A stretch of 64,000 nt of DNA from Sheuella amnicola. GTDB taxonomy: Bacteria > Pseudomonadota > Gammaproteobacteria > Burkholderiales > Burkholderiaceae_B. Of this stretch, positions 19,739 through 28,520 are shown piece after piece (within the stretch, counting starts at the first letter, position 1; each line of letters begins with the position of its first letter). The stretch is taken from NCBI RefSeq assembly GCF_010499255.1, contig NZ_JAAGRN010000008.1, positions 62,001 through 126,000 of the forward strand. Direction: 5' to 3'. Both the position numbers and the translations under genes were made by a program. The notes under the pieces are model-generated. The model saw only the letters and a list, made by a program, of their open reading frames with translations. It had not been told where the DNA came from and did not search any database.

Positions 19739-21904
19739 ATGACCACGAATACAGCCAATATGAATCCAATCAAATTCGAACAAGCCGCAGACGGCATCGT
19801 CACCCTTACCTTCGATGCGCCCGATCAATCGGCCAACACGATGAACGCGGCATTCAAGCAATCGTTCAGCGAAACGATTCATCGACTCGTCGCAGAAAAA
19901 GACAAGATCACAGGCGTGATTCTGACTTCGGCCAAGAAAACATTTTTCGCAGGCGGCAACCTCAAGGATCTGATCGCCGTCAAACCTGAAGAGGCCGAAA
20001 CGTTCTATCAACGCTCCATCGTCACGAAAATGGAGCATCGTCTTCTTGAAACGCTGGGTAAGCCCGTTGTTGCAGCGATCAACGGAACAGCTCTGGGTGG
20101 TGGATGGGAGCTTTGCCTGATGAGTCACGCCCGCTTCGCCCTGAACGATGACAAGATCATGCTTGGTTTGCCCGAGGTCACTTTGGGATTGCTGCCGGGT
20201 GCCGGTGGCGTTGTGCGGATGACGCGCATGCTCGGCCTGAAAGCCGCCCTGCCCTACGTCATGGAAGGAAAGATTTTCAAGCCATCCGAAGGCCTGAAGT
20301 CGGGCTTATTGAACGGTACGGCAAAGGATGTCGATGAACTGATGTCGCTTGCACGCGCCTGGATTCACGCTAATCCTTCACCCGCGCAACCTTGGGATCG
20401 GGAAGGCTTTTCGATTCCGGGCGGCAAGCCGAACTCACCCGAGCTTCTGCCTTTCGTGCGTACCGCACCGGCGATTCTGCAGAAAAAAACGCGCGGCTGT
20501 CTGCCCGCGCCAGAGGCAATTCTTTCTTGCGCGATCGAAGGGCTGATGGTCGATATCGACACTGCTTTGCGTATCGAAGCCCGCTACATGACTAGCCTGG
20601 TAATCAACCCTGTGGCAAAGAACATGATCAACACGTTCTTTTTCCACATGAACGAAATCAAGTCCGGCAAAAGCCGTCCGGCCGGATTTACGACTGCGAA
20701 ATTCACCCGCGTGGGCGTGCTCGGAGCCGGCTTGATGGGCGCAGGCATTGCTTATGCAAACGTGATGCGCGGCATTCCAACCGTTTTGAAGGATGTATCG
20801 ATGGAGGCCGCCATGAAGGGACGCGCCTACACGGAAAAGTTGCTGGACAAGCGTGTCGAAAAAGGCCAGATGAGCGCCGAAAAACGCGCGTCCATTCTCG
20901 CGTTGATCACCCCGACCGATCGTGTCGACGACCTCAAGGGATGTGACTTGATCATTGAAGCTGTTTTCGAAAAACGCGACCTCAAGGCGCAAGTCACGCG
21001 CGAAGCCGAACCCTGCCTGGCCGCTCATGGGATCATGGCCTCGAACACATCCACATTGCCGATCACCGGATTAGCTACGGCATCGGCAAAACCGGAAAAC
21101 TTTATCGGCCTGCACTTTTTCTCTCCCGTAGACAAAATGCCTCTTGTTGAAATCATAAAAGGAGAAAAAACCTCACCCGAAACGCTCGCTCGCGCCTATG
21201 ACTATGTGATGCAGATCGGCAAAACCCCGATCGTAGTCAATGACAGCCGCGGATTCTTTACGTCCCGAGTGTTCCGCACCTTTAGGAATGAAGGCATCAG
21301 CATGCTCGCCGATGGCGCCAACCCCGCAATGATCGAAAACGCCTGTCTCCAGGTCGGCATGCCGGTTGGTTCGCTTGCCGTCGCTGACGAGGTGTCCATG
21401 GCCTTGTCGCTTTCCATCGTGCAACAGACAAAAATCGATCTGGCCTCCGAAGGTAAACAATACATACCCCATGCCGCCGATGCCGTCGTCGAGAAGATGG
21501 TCAACGAGTTCAAGCGTCCGGGTCGCGCCGCAGGGGGCGGCTTCTACGAATATCCTGCCGATGGTAAGAAATATCTCTGGCCCGATCTGGGTCGGCATTT
21601 TGGAGCAGGTAAAACTGCGATCCCCTACCAGGACATGAAAGACCGAATTCTATTCGTGCAAGCGATAGAAACCGTGCGCTGCCTGGAAGAAGGAGTACTG
21701 GAATCGGCCCGCGACGCCAATGTTGGATCCATACTCGGAATCGGGTTTCCGCGTTGGACGGGTGGCACCATACAATTCATCAATCAGTATGGTCTGCCGG
21801 AATTCGTCGCCCGTGCGCGTGAACTTGCGGCAAAATACGGTGCGCGGTTCGAACCGCCCACCCTTCTGATCCAAAAAGCCCAAAGTGGCCAACGTTTCGA
21901 GTGA
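19739..21904 (+). CDS. 3-hydroxyacyl-CoA dehydrogenase / enoyl-CoA hydratase multifunctional protein (FadB/FadJ type)
   Basis: The protein joins an N-terminal crotonase domain (GNLKDLIAVK; INGTALGGGWELCLMSHARF; GLPEVTLGLLPGAGG, which has the catalytic-type Glu) to a C-terminal NAD-dependent 3-hydroxyacyl-CoA dehydrogenase (GAGLMGAGIAYAN nucleotide loop; SNTSTLPITGLA; GLHFFSPVDKMPLVEI). It thus carries out hydration and oxidation in beta-oxidation with the upstream thiolase. I start it at the ATG at 19739 (721 residues), because a longer reading overlaps the thiolase gene and has no family support. A Met at 19760 is also possible. No strong ribosome-binding site is visible for either. Confidence 0.92.
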   Translation: MTTNTANMNPIKFEQAADGIVTLTFDAPDQSANTMNAAFKQSFSETIHRLVAEKDKITGVILTSAKKTFFAGGNLKDLIAVKPEEAETFYQRSIVTKMEHRLLETLGKPVVAAINGTALGGGWELCLMSHARFALNDDKIMLGLPEVTLGLLPGAGGVVRMTRMLGLKAALPYVMEGKIFKPSEGLKSGLLNGTAKDVDELMSLARAWIHANPSPAQPWDREGFSIPGGKPNSPELLPFVRTAPAILQKKTRGCLPAPEAILSCAIEGLMVDIDTALRIEARYMTSLVINPVAKNMINTFFFHMNEIKSGKSRPAGFTTAKFTRVGVLGAGLMGAGIAYANVMRGIPTVLKDVSMEAAMKGRAYTEKLLDKRVEKGQMSAEKRASILALITPTDRVDDLKGCDLIIEAVFEKRDLKAQVTREAEPCLAAHGIMASNTSTLPITGLATASAKPENFIGLHFFSPVDKMPLVEIIKGEKTSPETLARAYDYVMQIGKTPIVVNDSRGFFTSRVFRTFRNEGISMLADGANPAMIENACLQVGMPVGSLAVADEVSMALSLSIVQQTKIDLASEGKQYIPHAADAVVEKMVNEFKRPGRAAGGGFYEYPADGKKYLWPDLGRHFGAGKTAIPYQDMKDRILFVQAIETVRCLEEGVLESARDANVGSILGIGFPRWTGGTIQFINQYGLPEFVARARELAAKYGARFEPPTLLIQKAQSGQRFE

Positions 21905-21914
21905 GACAATAAAA

Positions 21915-22610
21915 ATGATTCAAACAAAAGAGCAGCAAATCGTCGACGAGGCTATCACGTCCCGTCATTCCATGCGTGCGTTTTTGCCTACGCCCGTAGC
22001 GCGTGAAGATATTGAACGCATGCTGGAGGTCGCGGCCCGCGCACCATCGGGCTCGAACACCCAGCCCTGGAAAGTCTATGTGCTGACCGGCGCCATCAAA
22101 ACCCGGTTGTCCGACGAAATCCTCAAGGTCTATTCTGACAAAGCAAAATTCGAATCCTTGACCGAAGAATATCGCTACTACCCCGATCAGTGGGCATCAC
22201 CCTACATTGAGCGTCGTCGCAAAGTCGGTCTGGATTTGTACAAGCTTCTCGGGCTAGGCAAAGACGATAAAGCCGGCATGCAAGCGCAACACGGCCGAAA
22301 CTATGTTTTTTTTGATGCGCCAGTCGGCTTGATATTTACGATGGATCGCACGATGAACACTGGCTCCTGGCTGGATTTCGGGTGTTTTCTGCAAAACTTC
22401 ATGGTGGCGGCTCGCGGTCGCGGCTTAGACACCTGCGCCCAGGCCGCATTTAACCGGTTTCACCCTGTTATACGATCGGTCACAGGCATCCCCGAGAGCG
22501 AACTGGTCATTTGCGGCATGGCTTTGGGTTACGCCGATCACTCCCGCATCGAAAACAGCCTGATCAGTGAACGTGAACCAGTATCAGGTTTTACTCGATT
22601 TCTAGATTGA
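21915..22610 (+). CDS. Nitroreductase-family flavoprotein
   Basis: This 231-residue protein matches the FMN-dependent nitroreductase fold: SRHSMRAFLPTPV near the N-terminus binds FMN phosphate, ARAPSGSNTQPWKVYVLTG is the signature, and LVICGMALGYAD closes the FMN pocket. I chose the ATG at 21915. A GTG reading from 21885 would overlap the FadB-like gene by 20 bp. It is the last gene of the rightward beta-oxidation operon and is followed by a strong terminator. The physiological substrate is unknown. A role as an enoate or quinone reductase linked to acyl-CoA metabolism is possible, but that is speculation. Confidence 0.88.
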   Translation: MIQTKEQQIVDEAITSRHSMRAFLPTPVAREDIERMLEVAARAPSGSNTQPWKVYVLTGAIKTRLSDEILKVYSDKAKFESLTEEYRYYPDQWASPYIERRRKVGLDLYKLLGLGKDDKAGMQAQHGRNYVFFDAPVGLIFTMDRTMNTGSWLDFGCFLQNFMVAARGRGLDTCAQAAFNRFHPVIRSVTGIPESELVICGMALGYADHSRIENSLISEREPVSGFTRFLD

Positions 22611-22670
22611 TACACCACTACCAGGTTGCAAGGTTTTCAAACAATAAACGATCAACAATTCAGCAATCAA

Positions 22671-22707
22671 AATGCTGCGACGCAATATGCGTCGCAGCAT
22701 TTTTTTA
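22671..22707 (+). terminator. Strong intrinsic terminator after the thiolase operon
   Basis: A perfect 13-bp stem (22671-22683 with 22689-22701, loop AATAT) is followed by TTTTTTT. The 17-base core CGACGCAATATGCGTCG recurs exactly in the terminator at 52773. Confidence 0.92.
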
Positions 22708-22733
22708 ACATCTATGTAACTAAAAACCTCTAT

Positions 22734-22762
22734 TTGTATTAATTTGTAACTTAAGGTGTAAA
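22734..22762 (+). promoter_or_regulatory. Possible promoter of the first TerC-family gene
   Basis: TTGTAT (22734-22739) and TGTAAA (22757-22762) with a 17-bp spacer lie about 70 bp before the start codon. The match to consensus is moderate. Confidence 0.4.
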
Positions 22763-22830
22763 CTGATCACCACTAACTGCTCCGTATGCCAAATACGGGA
22801 TGTTTCCAACCACTGAACACAAGACATAAC

Positions 22831-23517
22831 ATGGAATTTTCACTCACTGATTTTTGGCTGCCTCTTTTAAAGATTATTGGCGTCAACATCGTACTCTCGG
22901 GCGATAACGCGGTTGTGATTGCGCTTGCCGCGCGTTCGCTACCGGCAGAACAGCAGAAAAAGGCGATTATGTGGGGCTCCGGTGCCGCCATTGTCATGCG
23001 AATCGTGCTGACCATATTTGCCGTTCAGTTGCTTGGCCTGCCTTATCTCAAGCTAATCGGTTCGGTTTTGCTGCTTTGGATCGGTATTCAATTGCTGCTA
23101 CCCGAAGACGGTGAAGAAAACATCGAATCGAGCAGCAACCTGATGACCGCAATCAAAACCATTCTGCTTGCCGATTTGGTCATGAGCCTGGATAACGTGA
23201 TTGCAGTTGCCGGGGCCGCAAACAATAACATGTTGCTGTTGATTATCGGTTTGGCCATCAGTATCCCCCTGGTGATTTTTGGCGCAACCATGCTGCTCAA
23301 GCTGATGGAACGGTTTCCAGTCATCATTACCATCGGTGCGGCCCTGTTGGGTTGGGTTGCCGGTGAAATGGCCGTGACGGATCCTGCTGTTAGCGCCTGG
23401 GTAGATGCGAACGGGCATTGGCTTCACTACGCCGGTCCCGCTGTCGGCGCAGCTCTCGTATTGCTAATCGGCAAAACTTGGGGATCCAGAAAGCTGGCTG
23501 CGCATTCAGCTGCCTGA
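22831..23517 (+). CDS. TerC-family integral membrane protein
   Basis: The protein (228 residues from the ATG at 22831) has about seven membrane segments and the two TerC family motifs: NIVLSGDNAVVIALAAR near the N-terminus and VMSLDNVIAVAGAA in the middle, whose Asp/Asn residues line the ion path. Several TerC members (Alx, MeeF/MeeY) export manganese, and others work in metalation of secreted proteins or tellurite resistance. A reading from 22786 would add a soluble 15-residue leader with no family support. No riboswitch is visible upstream, unlike its convergent neighbour. The two genes are paralogues sharing one bidirectional terminator. Confidence 0.9.
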   Translation: MEFSLTDFWLPLLKIIGVNIVLSGDNAVVIALAARSLPAEQQKKAIMWGSGAAIVMRIVLTIFAVQLLGLPYLKLIGSVLLLWIGIQLLLPEDGEENIESSSNLMTAIKTILLADLVMSLDNVIAVAGAANNNMLLLIIGLAISIPLVIFGATMLLKLMERFPVIITIGAALLGWVAGEMAVTDPAVSAWVDANGHWLHYAGPAVGAALVLLIGKTWGSRKLAAHSAA

Positions 23518-23560
23518 CATCCTGAATATTGACTGGTCAGCTTGGCCGGTCGATACAAAA

Positions 23561-23596
23561 AACGCCGTACAGATTAATCTGTACGGCGTTTTCTCT
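23561..23596. terminator. Bidirectional terminator between the two TerC genes
   Basis: A perfect 30-bp palindrome (23561-23590) has an A-run on its left and TTCTCTTT on its right, so it can end both the rightward and the leftward TerC transcripts. Confidence 0.9.
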
Positions 23597-23675
23597 TTCG
23601 GAGCATTAAACGATTATTGCATCAGCGGTCTAAGCGTTAGTGTTTGCTTGTTAGCTGAGTTTAAAGGTTGTTTGC

Positions 23676-24350
23676 TCATTTTGACTTCTTGTTGCTCGTA
23701 TAGCCGATCAACATAACTGCGGCAACGACAACAATCGTAAACGCCCAGGACCAATTCACTACAGGCGCAATCCAGTCACTCACCAAAGGCTCTTTCAAGA
23801 TCATTCCTGCAGCGGTCCAGGCCAGAACAGCGGAGCCGATATAGATAATCTGAGGGTAGCGATCAACCAGCTTAAGCACCAGGCCACTACACCAGACAAC
23901 GATTGGAATGCTGATTAACAGACCCAGTATGACCAACAGGAAACTGCCCTGCGCAGCGCCAGCAACACCAAGTACGTTATCAATTCCCATAACCGCGTCA
24001 GCGATCACAATCGTTTTCATCGCTCCCATCAGCGTGGTAGAGGCCTGGTGTGAGTCGGAATCCTCGTCGGAGTCGGACGAAATCAATAATTTGATCGATA
24101 TCCAGATAAGCAACACCCCACCTACTAGTAACAGGCCGGGAATCTTGAGCAGCCAAACGATCCCCAATGTCATGATCGAACGAACTACGATTGCCCCGAT
24201 GGTTCCCCAGACAATCGCCTTTTTCTGATCCGCCGGCGGCAGCCTTCTGGCCGCCATCGCGATGACTAGTGCGTTATCGCCTGCCAATACCAGGTCGATC
24301 AAAATGATCGCACCGAGAGCGGTCAGAAATTCTATTGAAAAGATGTCCAT
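23676..24350 (-). CDS. TerC-family membrane protein under a Mn riboswitch (probable Mn2+ exporter)
   Basis: This 224-residue protein (MDIFSIEFLTALGAIILIDLV) has about seven hydrophobic segments and the TerC motifs LAGDNALVIAMAA and GIDNVLGVAGAA. An acidic loop (SSDSDEDSDSHQ) follows the third segment. The start at 24350 has AGGAG seven bases upstream. A longer reading to 24452 only translates riboswitch sequence. The leader contains a yybP-ykoY element, which in other bacteria senses manganese and controls TerC-family Mn exporters such as Alx and YkoY. Mn2+ efflux is therefore the best-supported role, by inference. Confidence 0.92.
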   Translation of the reverse strand: MDIFSIEFLTALGAIILIDLVLAGDNALVIAMAARRLPPADQKKAIVWGTIGAIVVRSIMTLGIVWLLKIPGLLLVGGVLLIWISIKLLISSDSDEDSDSHQASTTLMGAMKTIVIADAVMGIDNVLGVAGAAQGSFLLVILGLLISIPIVVWCSGLVLKLVDRYPQIIYIGSAVLAWTAAGMILKEPLVSDWIAPVVNWSWAFTIVVVAAVMLIGYTSNKKSK

Positions 24351-24399
24351 GCATTGCTCCTGCGCGCTCAAAAAAATGGAAAACCAGGCGGCATGGATT

Positions 24400-24605
24400 G
24401 GACGAGTAAGGGCGAGCGCAACAAAAGGCCCTTGCCGGCAATCAGCCGCCAAGGTCTTGCCTAAATAACGAATCTAAGATGTCGATATCCGATGTGCCCG
24501 GAGACGATCGCATACCGATCTGTCACGTATTGACGAACACATCATCAGTCAAGCTGGTTGACCGACTGGCTACTCCCCTTGAAAAACGCTTGCGATGAAG
24601 CATTT
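24400..24605 (-). ncRNA. yybP-ykoY (manganese) riboswitch
   Basis: On the minus strand the leader carries the class hallmark GGGGAGUAGCC (24578-24568) and, about 115 nt later, CAAGACC leading into a stem whose arms read ACCUUG and CAAGG before GGCCUUUUG (about 24455-24424). These match the two conserved loops and the terminal stem of the yybP-ykoY family, which binds Mn2+. The element lies directly upstream of a TerC-family gene, the commonest partner. The boundaries are approximate. I cannot tell by eye whether the switch acts on transcription or translation; the short U-run after the last stem is weak, and about 70 nt separate it from the start codon. Confidence 0.88.
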
Positions 24606-24619
24606 CAGGTACGGGGCAA

Positions 24620-24648
24620 AGTCTAAAATCTCAAAAATCAAAAGTCAA
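24620..24648 (-). promoter_or_regulatory. Promoter of the riboswitch-TerC transcript
   Basis: On the minus strand TTGACT (24648-24643) and TAGACT (24625-24620) are separated by 17 bp. This places the start point about 35 bases before the conserved GGGGAGUAG. Confidence 0.65.
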
Positions 24649-24675
24649 ACAAATCAGAGGATCTTTCACAATTTG

Positions 24676-25575
24676 TTACAAACTTTTATCAAATCGAGAC
24701 TCCCATTGCTCAATGTCTTCCAACCCTAGGGCGGCGTTATATTGCGCCGAAGAAAACATGCTGGTTTGAGCAAAATTCTCTATATTTCCATGCGTATTTA
24801 AATGATTTAAAGCTTGTGTCATGGCGTATCCAAATACGCCGCGCGCCAAGGCAGGATAAATAGCCAGATCGATTCCGGCTTGCTTGAGCTCAGCCGCGCG
24901 CAATTGCCTGACTGCACCTCCGGTATCCATGTTAATGACCATCGGCACTTGAACATTGTCTTTGAGATAGCGAATTTGCCGCAAAATATCCGGATTATTC
25001 TTGAGCTCGACAAACACGACATCCGCGCCTTCGGCTGCAAAGGCCCGAGTTCGACGAACAGCTTCATCAATACCAAAAGCCCCTACACAATCCGTTCGCG
25101 CGATCAGCACAAAATCCGAATCGCTACGGGCTGCGCTGGCTGCGGCAATCTTACCCACGGCTGAGCTGAAATCCAGCACTGTGCGATCACCCGGCAGCTG
25201 GGCGCAACGTTTTGGCGATACCTGATCCTCGATGTGAATAGCCGCCACGCCGGCAGCTTCGAACTCGGCGATCGTGCGACGCACATTCACAACGTTGCCA
25301 TACCCTGTGTCGGCGTCGCAGACCAGAGGGATATCGATACATGAAGCCACGCGCCGGGCATGATCGGCAATCATCGTCAAATCAACGAGACCTACATCCG
25401 GGCGCCCCAATAATGCAGCCGACACCCCATTGCCGGTCATGTAACAAGCTTCAAAACCCGCATCTTGTACTAGCCTTGCGCCATATCCGTCATAAATTCC
25501 CGGTGCCTGAAGGGCATAAGGGGCATTGAGCAATGCACGCAGTCGTTTGCGCTTAAGCGAAGGAGTCATATTCAT
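24676..25575 (-). CDS. Isocitrate lyase/PEP mutase superfamily C-C lyase
   Basis: This 299-residue TIM-barrel protein belongs to the isocitrate lyase/PEP mutase superfamily (oxaloacetate decarboxylase, methylisocitrate lyase, 2,3-dimethylmalate lyase). The Mg-binding motif is DADTGYGN and the loop corresponding to the catalytic KKCGH is EDQVSPKRC, so the lysine-cysteine pair is kept as K-R-C. The start at 25575 overlaps the leuD-like stop as TGATG, showing coupling. Position after an aconitase-type hydratase suggests it splits the hydrated 2-alkylmalate-type product into pyruvate and a short acid, as dimethylmalate lyase does. The exact substrate is not readable from the sequence. Confidence 0.85.
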   Translation of the reverse strand: MNMTPSLKRKRLRALLNAPYALQAPGIYDGYGARLVQDAGFEACYMTGNGVSAALLGRPDVGLVDLTMIADHARRVASCIDIPLVCDADTGYGNVVNVRRTIAEFEAAGVAAIHIEDQVSPKRCAQLPGDRTVLDFSSAVGKIAAASAARSDSDFVLIARTDCVGAFGIDEAVRRTRAFAAEGADVVFVELKNNPDILRQIRYLKDNVQVPMVINMDTGGAVRQLRAAELKQAGIDLAIYPALARGVFGYAMTQALNHLNTHGNIENFAQTSMFSSAQYNAALGLEDIEQWESRFDKSL

Positions 25576-26093
25576 CAGGCAAAATTCCAATCGGGATATT
25601 TTTGAAGGAATGGGATCAGCCCTCCCATAGACAAAATGGCCAAGATTTCTTGTGGCAAAGGTTCAACTTTTGTATGCAGGACACCATCGACCTTCAATGA
25701 ACCACTTACGAAATCGACATCAATCATCTGAGCGGCCCGCACATGACGCGTGTCGCACTCAAATACTGGCAAGCCATTATTGATCGCGTTTCGAAAAAAC
25801 TGACGACCAAAAGAGTTGGCGACAATTGCCCGGATATTCATCGTACGCATGACATGCACAGCCTGTTCGCGCGAGGAATTAATGCCGAAATGATCGCCAG
25901 CGACCAGGATTGCACCGCCTTGCGCGGCAACATCACCAGCCAACGCCGAGTCCAGTTGCTCAAAAGCATGGGCAGCCACGTAAGCGACATCCTTGCCGGG
26001 CATATATTTATTCGAACAATGGATATCCGTATTGACGTCATCACCCAACACGAAGGCCTTGCCGGAAAAAATCAATGCGTTTTGAATTTTCAT
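25575..26093 (-). CDS. Aconitase-superfamily small subunit (LeuD-like swivel domain)
   Basis: This 172-residue protein is the swivel-domain subunit of a two-part hydro-lyase of the 3-isopropylmalate/homoaconitate/dimethylmaleate type. FVLGDDVNTDIHCSNKYMPG is the substrate-binding start, and GDHFGINSSREQAV holds the Ser-Arg pair. Its start overlaps the large-subunit stop as ATGA, and its own stop overlaps the lyase start. It lies in a catabolic divergon without leuA or leuB, so a role in leucine synthesis is unlikely. Hydration of an unsaturated C5-C6 dicarboxylate fits the setting better, by inference. Confidence 0.88.
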   Translation of the reverse strand: MKIQNALIFSGKAFVLGDDVNTDIHCSNKYMPGKDVAYVAAHAFEQLDSALAGDVAAQGGAILVAGDHFGINSSREQAVHVMRTMNIRAIVANSFGRQFFRNAINNGLPVFECDTRHVRAAQMIDVDFVSGSLKVDGVLHTKVEPLPQEILAILSMGGLIPFLQKYPDWNFA

Positions 26094-27373
26094 GCCACCG
26101 ACCTCCAGGTTCCACCCTCGACCGTTCTCGGATCGGTAATAAAGCCAGTCAATGCGGATGCAGCAACGGTGGCGGCCGAACCTAGCCAGATATCCGCATT
26201 CTTGTTGTTCAGACGGCCTTTGAAGTTACGATTTGCTGTGGAAATCACTGTGTCGCCATCACCGGGCACAAGATGATTGGTGATACCGACACAAGTACCG
26301 CAACCTGCGGCCTCGAATGACGCGCCGGCCGCGATGAGTGTTTCGATCAGACCTTCGCGCAATGCAGCCAGATAAATCTGCCTGGAAGCCGGGGTCACAA
26401 TCATGCGGACACCAGGGGCAAGTTTGCGCCCCTTCAAAACGGCTGCCGCCTGCCGAATATCGTCCAGTCGTCCATTCGTACACGTCCCGATCAGGGCAAA
26501 CCGGATCGCCTGACGCTCGATTTCAGTCACGGCAACGATATCATCCACCTCATGTTTACGCGCGACCTGAGGTGCGAGCGACGATGCGTCCACAACAAAG
26601 CGTTGCGCATATTGCGCATCCCCATCTGCGAAGGTGGGCAAGGGCTCCCGGGCGCCGTGTGCTTTGAGCCACGCAAAGGTTTTTTCATCCGGCTCGAGAA
26701 TGGCTGCTTTGGCTCCAAGTTCGGCGGCATGATTGCAAAGCGTCATACGGTCATCGATATCCATCGCCGAAACAGCACTTCCGACATACTCGATCGCACG
26801 ATAGTTCAACCCCTCGGCGCCGAATCTGCCTAACATCGATAGCGTAATGTCTTTGGCCCATACGCCTGGAGCAAGACGTCCCTGCAACTCGATTCGAACG
26901 GTTTCGGGCACTTTGAACCAAAGTTTTTTGCTCATCATGACTGCTGAGACATCAGTACCCTCAACCCCGGTTCCGAAGGCATTGAACGCTCCGTAGGTCA
27001 CGCTGTGCGTGTCCGTGCCTACAACCAGATCACCACAAGTCAGGTGCCCGCCTTCCGGCAGGACCTGATGGCAAATTCCATCCCCGAGGTCATACAGATT
27101 GGTCTTGCGCTCTTGTGCAAAGCGGCGCATTTCGCTGTGGATTTCAGCCGCCTCCAGAGTCGGGGGCGGAGAATAATGGTCCAGAACCAACGATGTCTTG
27201 TCGGCGAACCGCAAAGGCTTATCGCCAAATTTGTCGATCATTTTGATCGTGTTGATGGCTCGCGTATCAGTTACCATCGCATAATCGATTTCGGCAACTA
27301 CGACCTCTCCGGCTTTAACGCATGTTTTGCCAGCATGCCGGGCAAGGATTTTTTCAACAATCGTTAAGCCCAT
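26090..27373 (-). CDS. Aconitase-superfamily large subunit (LeuC-like hydro-lyase)
   Basis: This 427-residue large subunit contains the three [4Fe-4S] cysteines expected for aconitase-type hydratases: one in IGTCTNGRLDD and two in GCGTCVG. HLTCGDLVVGTDTHSVTYGAFNAFG is the family segment that binds substrate and cluster. With the LeuD-like partner it should add or remove water across a branched dicarboxylate. The start is 7 bp after the Bug receptor gene, so the operon reads bug-leuC-leuD-lyase. The length suits the homoaconitase/dimethylmaleate-hydratase group (about 420) rather than biosynthetic LeuC (about 470). Substrate identity needs biochemistry. Confidence 0.9.
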   Translation of the reverse strand: MGLTIVEKILARHAGKTCVKAGEVVVAEIDYAMVTDTRAINTIKMIDKFGDKPLRFADKTSLVLDHYSPPPTLEAAEIHSEMRRFAQERKTNLYDLGDGICHQVLPEGGHLTCGDLVVGTDTHSVTYGAFNAFGTGVEGTDVSAVMMSKKLWFKVPETVRIELQGRLAPGVWAKDITLSMLGRFGAEGLNYRAIEYVGSAVSAMDIDDRMTLCNHAAELGAKAAILEPDEKTFAWLKAHGAREPLPTFADGDAQYAQRFVVDASSLAPQVARKHEVDDIVAVTEIERQAIRFALIGTCTNGRLDDIRQAAAVLKGRKLAPGVRMIVTPASRQIYLAALREGLIETLIAAGASFEAAGCGTCVGITNHLVPGDGDTVISTANRNFKGRLNNKNADIWLGSAATVAASALTGFITDPRTVEGGTWRSVA

Positions 27374-27380
27374 CAGTTCC

Positions 27381-28367
27381 TCACAACTTTAAATCTTTCA
27401 CCACTTTGCCCCAGGTGCCATATTCTTGCCTGACAAAATCGGCAAAGGCCTGCGGAGTCGTGGGATCAGGTTCCATGCCACTATTGAGCAATCGCTCTTT
27501 GGTGGCGGGATCATTTAATGCGGTGACAATGACCTTATTCAGCTTATCGATGATTTCCCTCGGAGTATGGGCGGGTGCGATAAATCCGTACCAGTTGGTT
27601 GCCTGATAGCCCGGATACCCGAGTTCGGCAATAGTCGGAACATCGGGCAACGCTTGAGCGCGTTGCGCTCCTGTCACAGCCAGTGCGCGAAGTCGTCCGG
27701 ACTTCACCAATGGAACCGCCGTTGGGGCGCTGGCAAACACTGCCTCGATGTTGCCTGCCAGAAGATCCGTCATCACCGGGCCACCACCCTTGTAATTAAT
27801 GTGTTCCGTGTTCATGCCGGTCTTCATTCTGAAGAGCTCTCCCGACAGGTGGCCGGCACTTCCTATGCCGGCAGAGCCATAAAAGAGCGGTTTATCCTTG
27901 CTTTGACCCGCCTTAACGAAATCAGACAGACTCTTAATCGGATTATCGGAACGCACAACCAGCACATTGCTAAACGCAACACCGCCGGAAATCATTTCGA
28001 AATCCTTGAGTGTGTTGTAGCTGGTACCGCCTTGCACATGCGGATTGACCGCCAAGGAGCCGATATTGGCCAGTCCGATCGTGTAGCCATCCGGAGTAGC
28101 GCGCGCGATGATTTCGCATGCAATGTTCCCTCCTGCTCCGGCACGGTTTTCAACGACGACCGACTGTCCGAGCAGCTCGGACATCTTCATTGCAATCGTG
28201 CGTGCCGATGAATCGGTTCCCCCACCTGGCGCAAAACCGACGACCAATTTGATCGTCTTGGTCGGAAATCTAGTCGAAGATTCATTCTGCGCTAGGGCAG
28301 GATTGAGTCCGACACCAAAAAGGACCACTGCCAAAAGTGTTTTTAATTTCGAAATATGAATATTCAA
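27381..28367 (-). CDS. Bug/TctC-family periplasmic solute receptor (1)
   Basis: This is a tripartite-tricarboxylate-type receptor (328 residues) with a signal peptide (hydrophobic LLAVVLFGVGLNPALA, cleavage after ALAQ). The Bug signature follows: FPTKTIKLVVGFAPGGGTDSSAR and VVVENRAGAGGN. Such proteins bind carboxylates in the periplasm. No TctA/TctB membrane genes lie nearby, so it is an orphan receptor, as is common in Burkholderiales. It starts at a TTG (28367) with AGGGG six bases upstream. It heads the operon with the hydro-lyase and lyase, so its ligand is probably the acid they degrade. Confidence 0.9.
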   Translation of the reverse strand: MNIHISKLKTLLAVVLFGVGLNPALAQNESSTRFPTKTIKLVVGFAPGGGTDSSARTIAMKMSELLGQSVVVENRAGAGGNIACEIIARATPDGYTIGLANIGSLAVNPHVQGGTSYNTLKDFEMISGGVAFSNVLVVRSDNPIKSLSDFVKAGQSKDKPLFYGSAGIGSAGHLSGELFRMKTGMNTEHINYKGGGPVMTDLLAGNIEAVFASAPTAVPLVKSGRLRALAVTGAQRAQALPDVPTIAELGYPGYQATNWYGFIAPAHTPREIIDKLNKVIVTALNDPATKERLLNSGMEPDPTTPQAFADFVRQEYGTWGKVVKDLKL

Positions 28368-28391
28368 TTTGTCCCCTCTTCTTGATCGAAG

Positions 28392-28409
28392 CTCCGAATC
28401 GGGTCGGAG
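28392..28409. promoter_or_regulatory. Inverted repeat in the divergent promoter region
   Basis: CTCCGA and TCGGAG form 6-bp arms with a 6-bp spacer, 24 bp upstream of the Bug gene and in the region shared with the citE-like operon. It is a candidate operator for a regulator encoded elsewhere, because no regulator gene lies in the cluster. Confidence 0.35.
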
Positions 28410-28520
28410 AAATATCCTTGCTCGGAATCTTGTCGTGCCTAAATCTGTGGTGAGAAGGACGAATCTATTCTATAAACCTCCAGATGCCTAGATATTTCCG
28501 ATTAAAGGATTCACCTACCG

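Noticed and set aside
22708-22830. Second yybP-ykoY riboswitch before the first TerC gene
   Set aside because: The GGGGAGUAG and CAAGACC loops are absent from the leader.
24351-24452. Longer reading of the second TerC gene starting at 24452
   Set aside because: The added residues translate the riboswitch leader, and the ATG at 24350 has a good ribosome-binding site.
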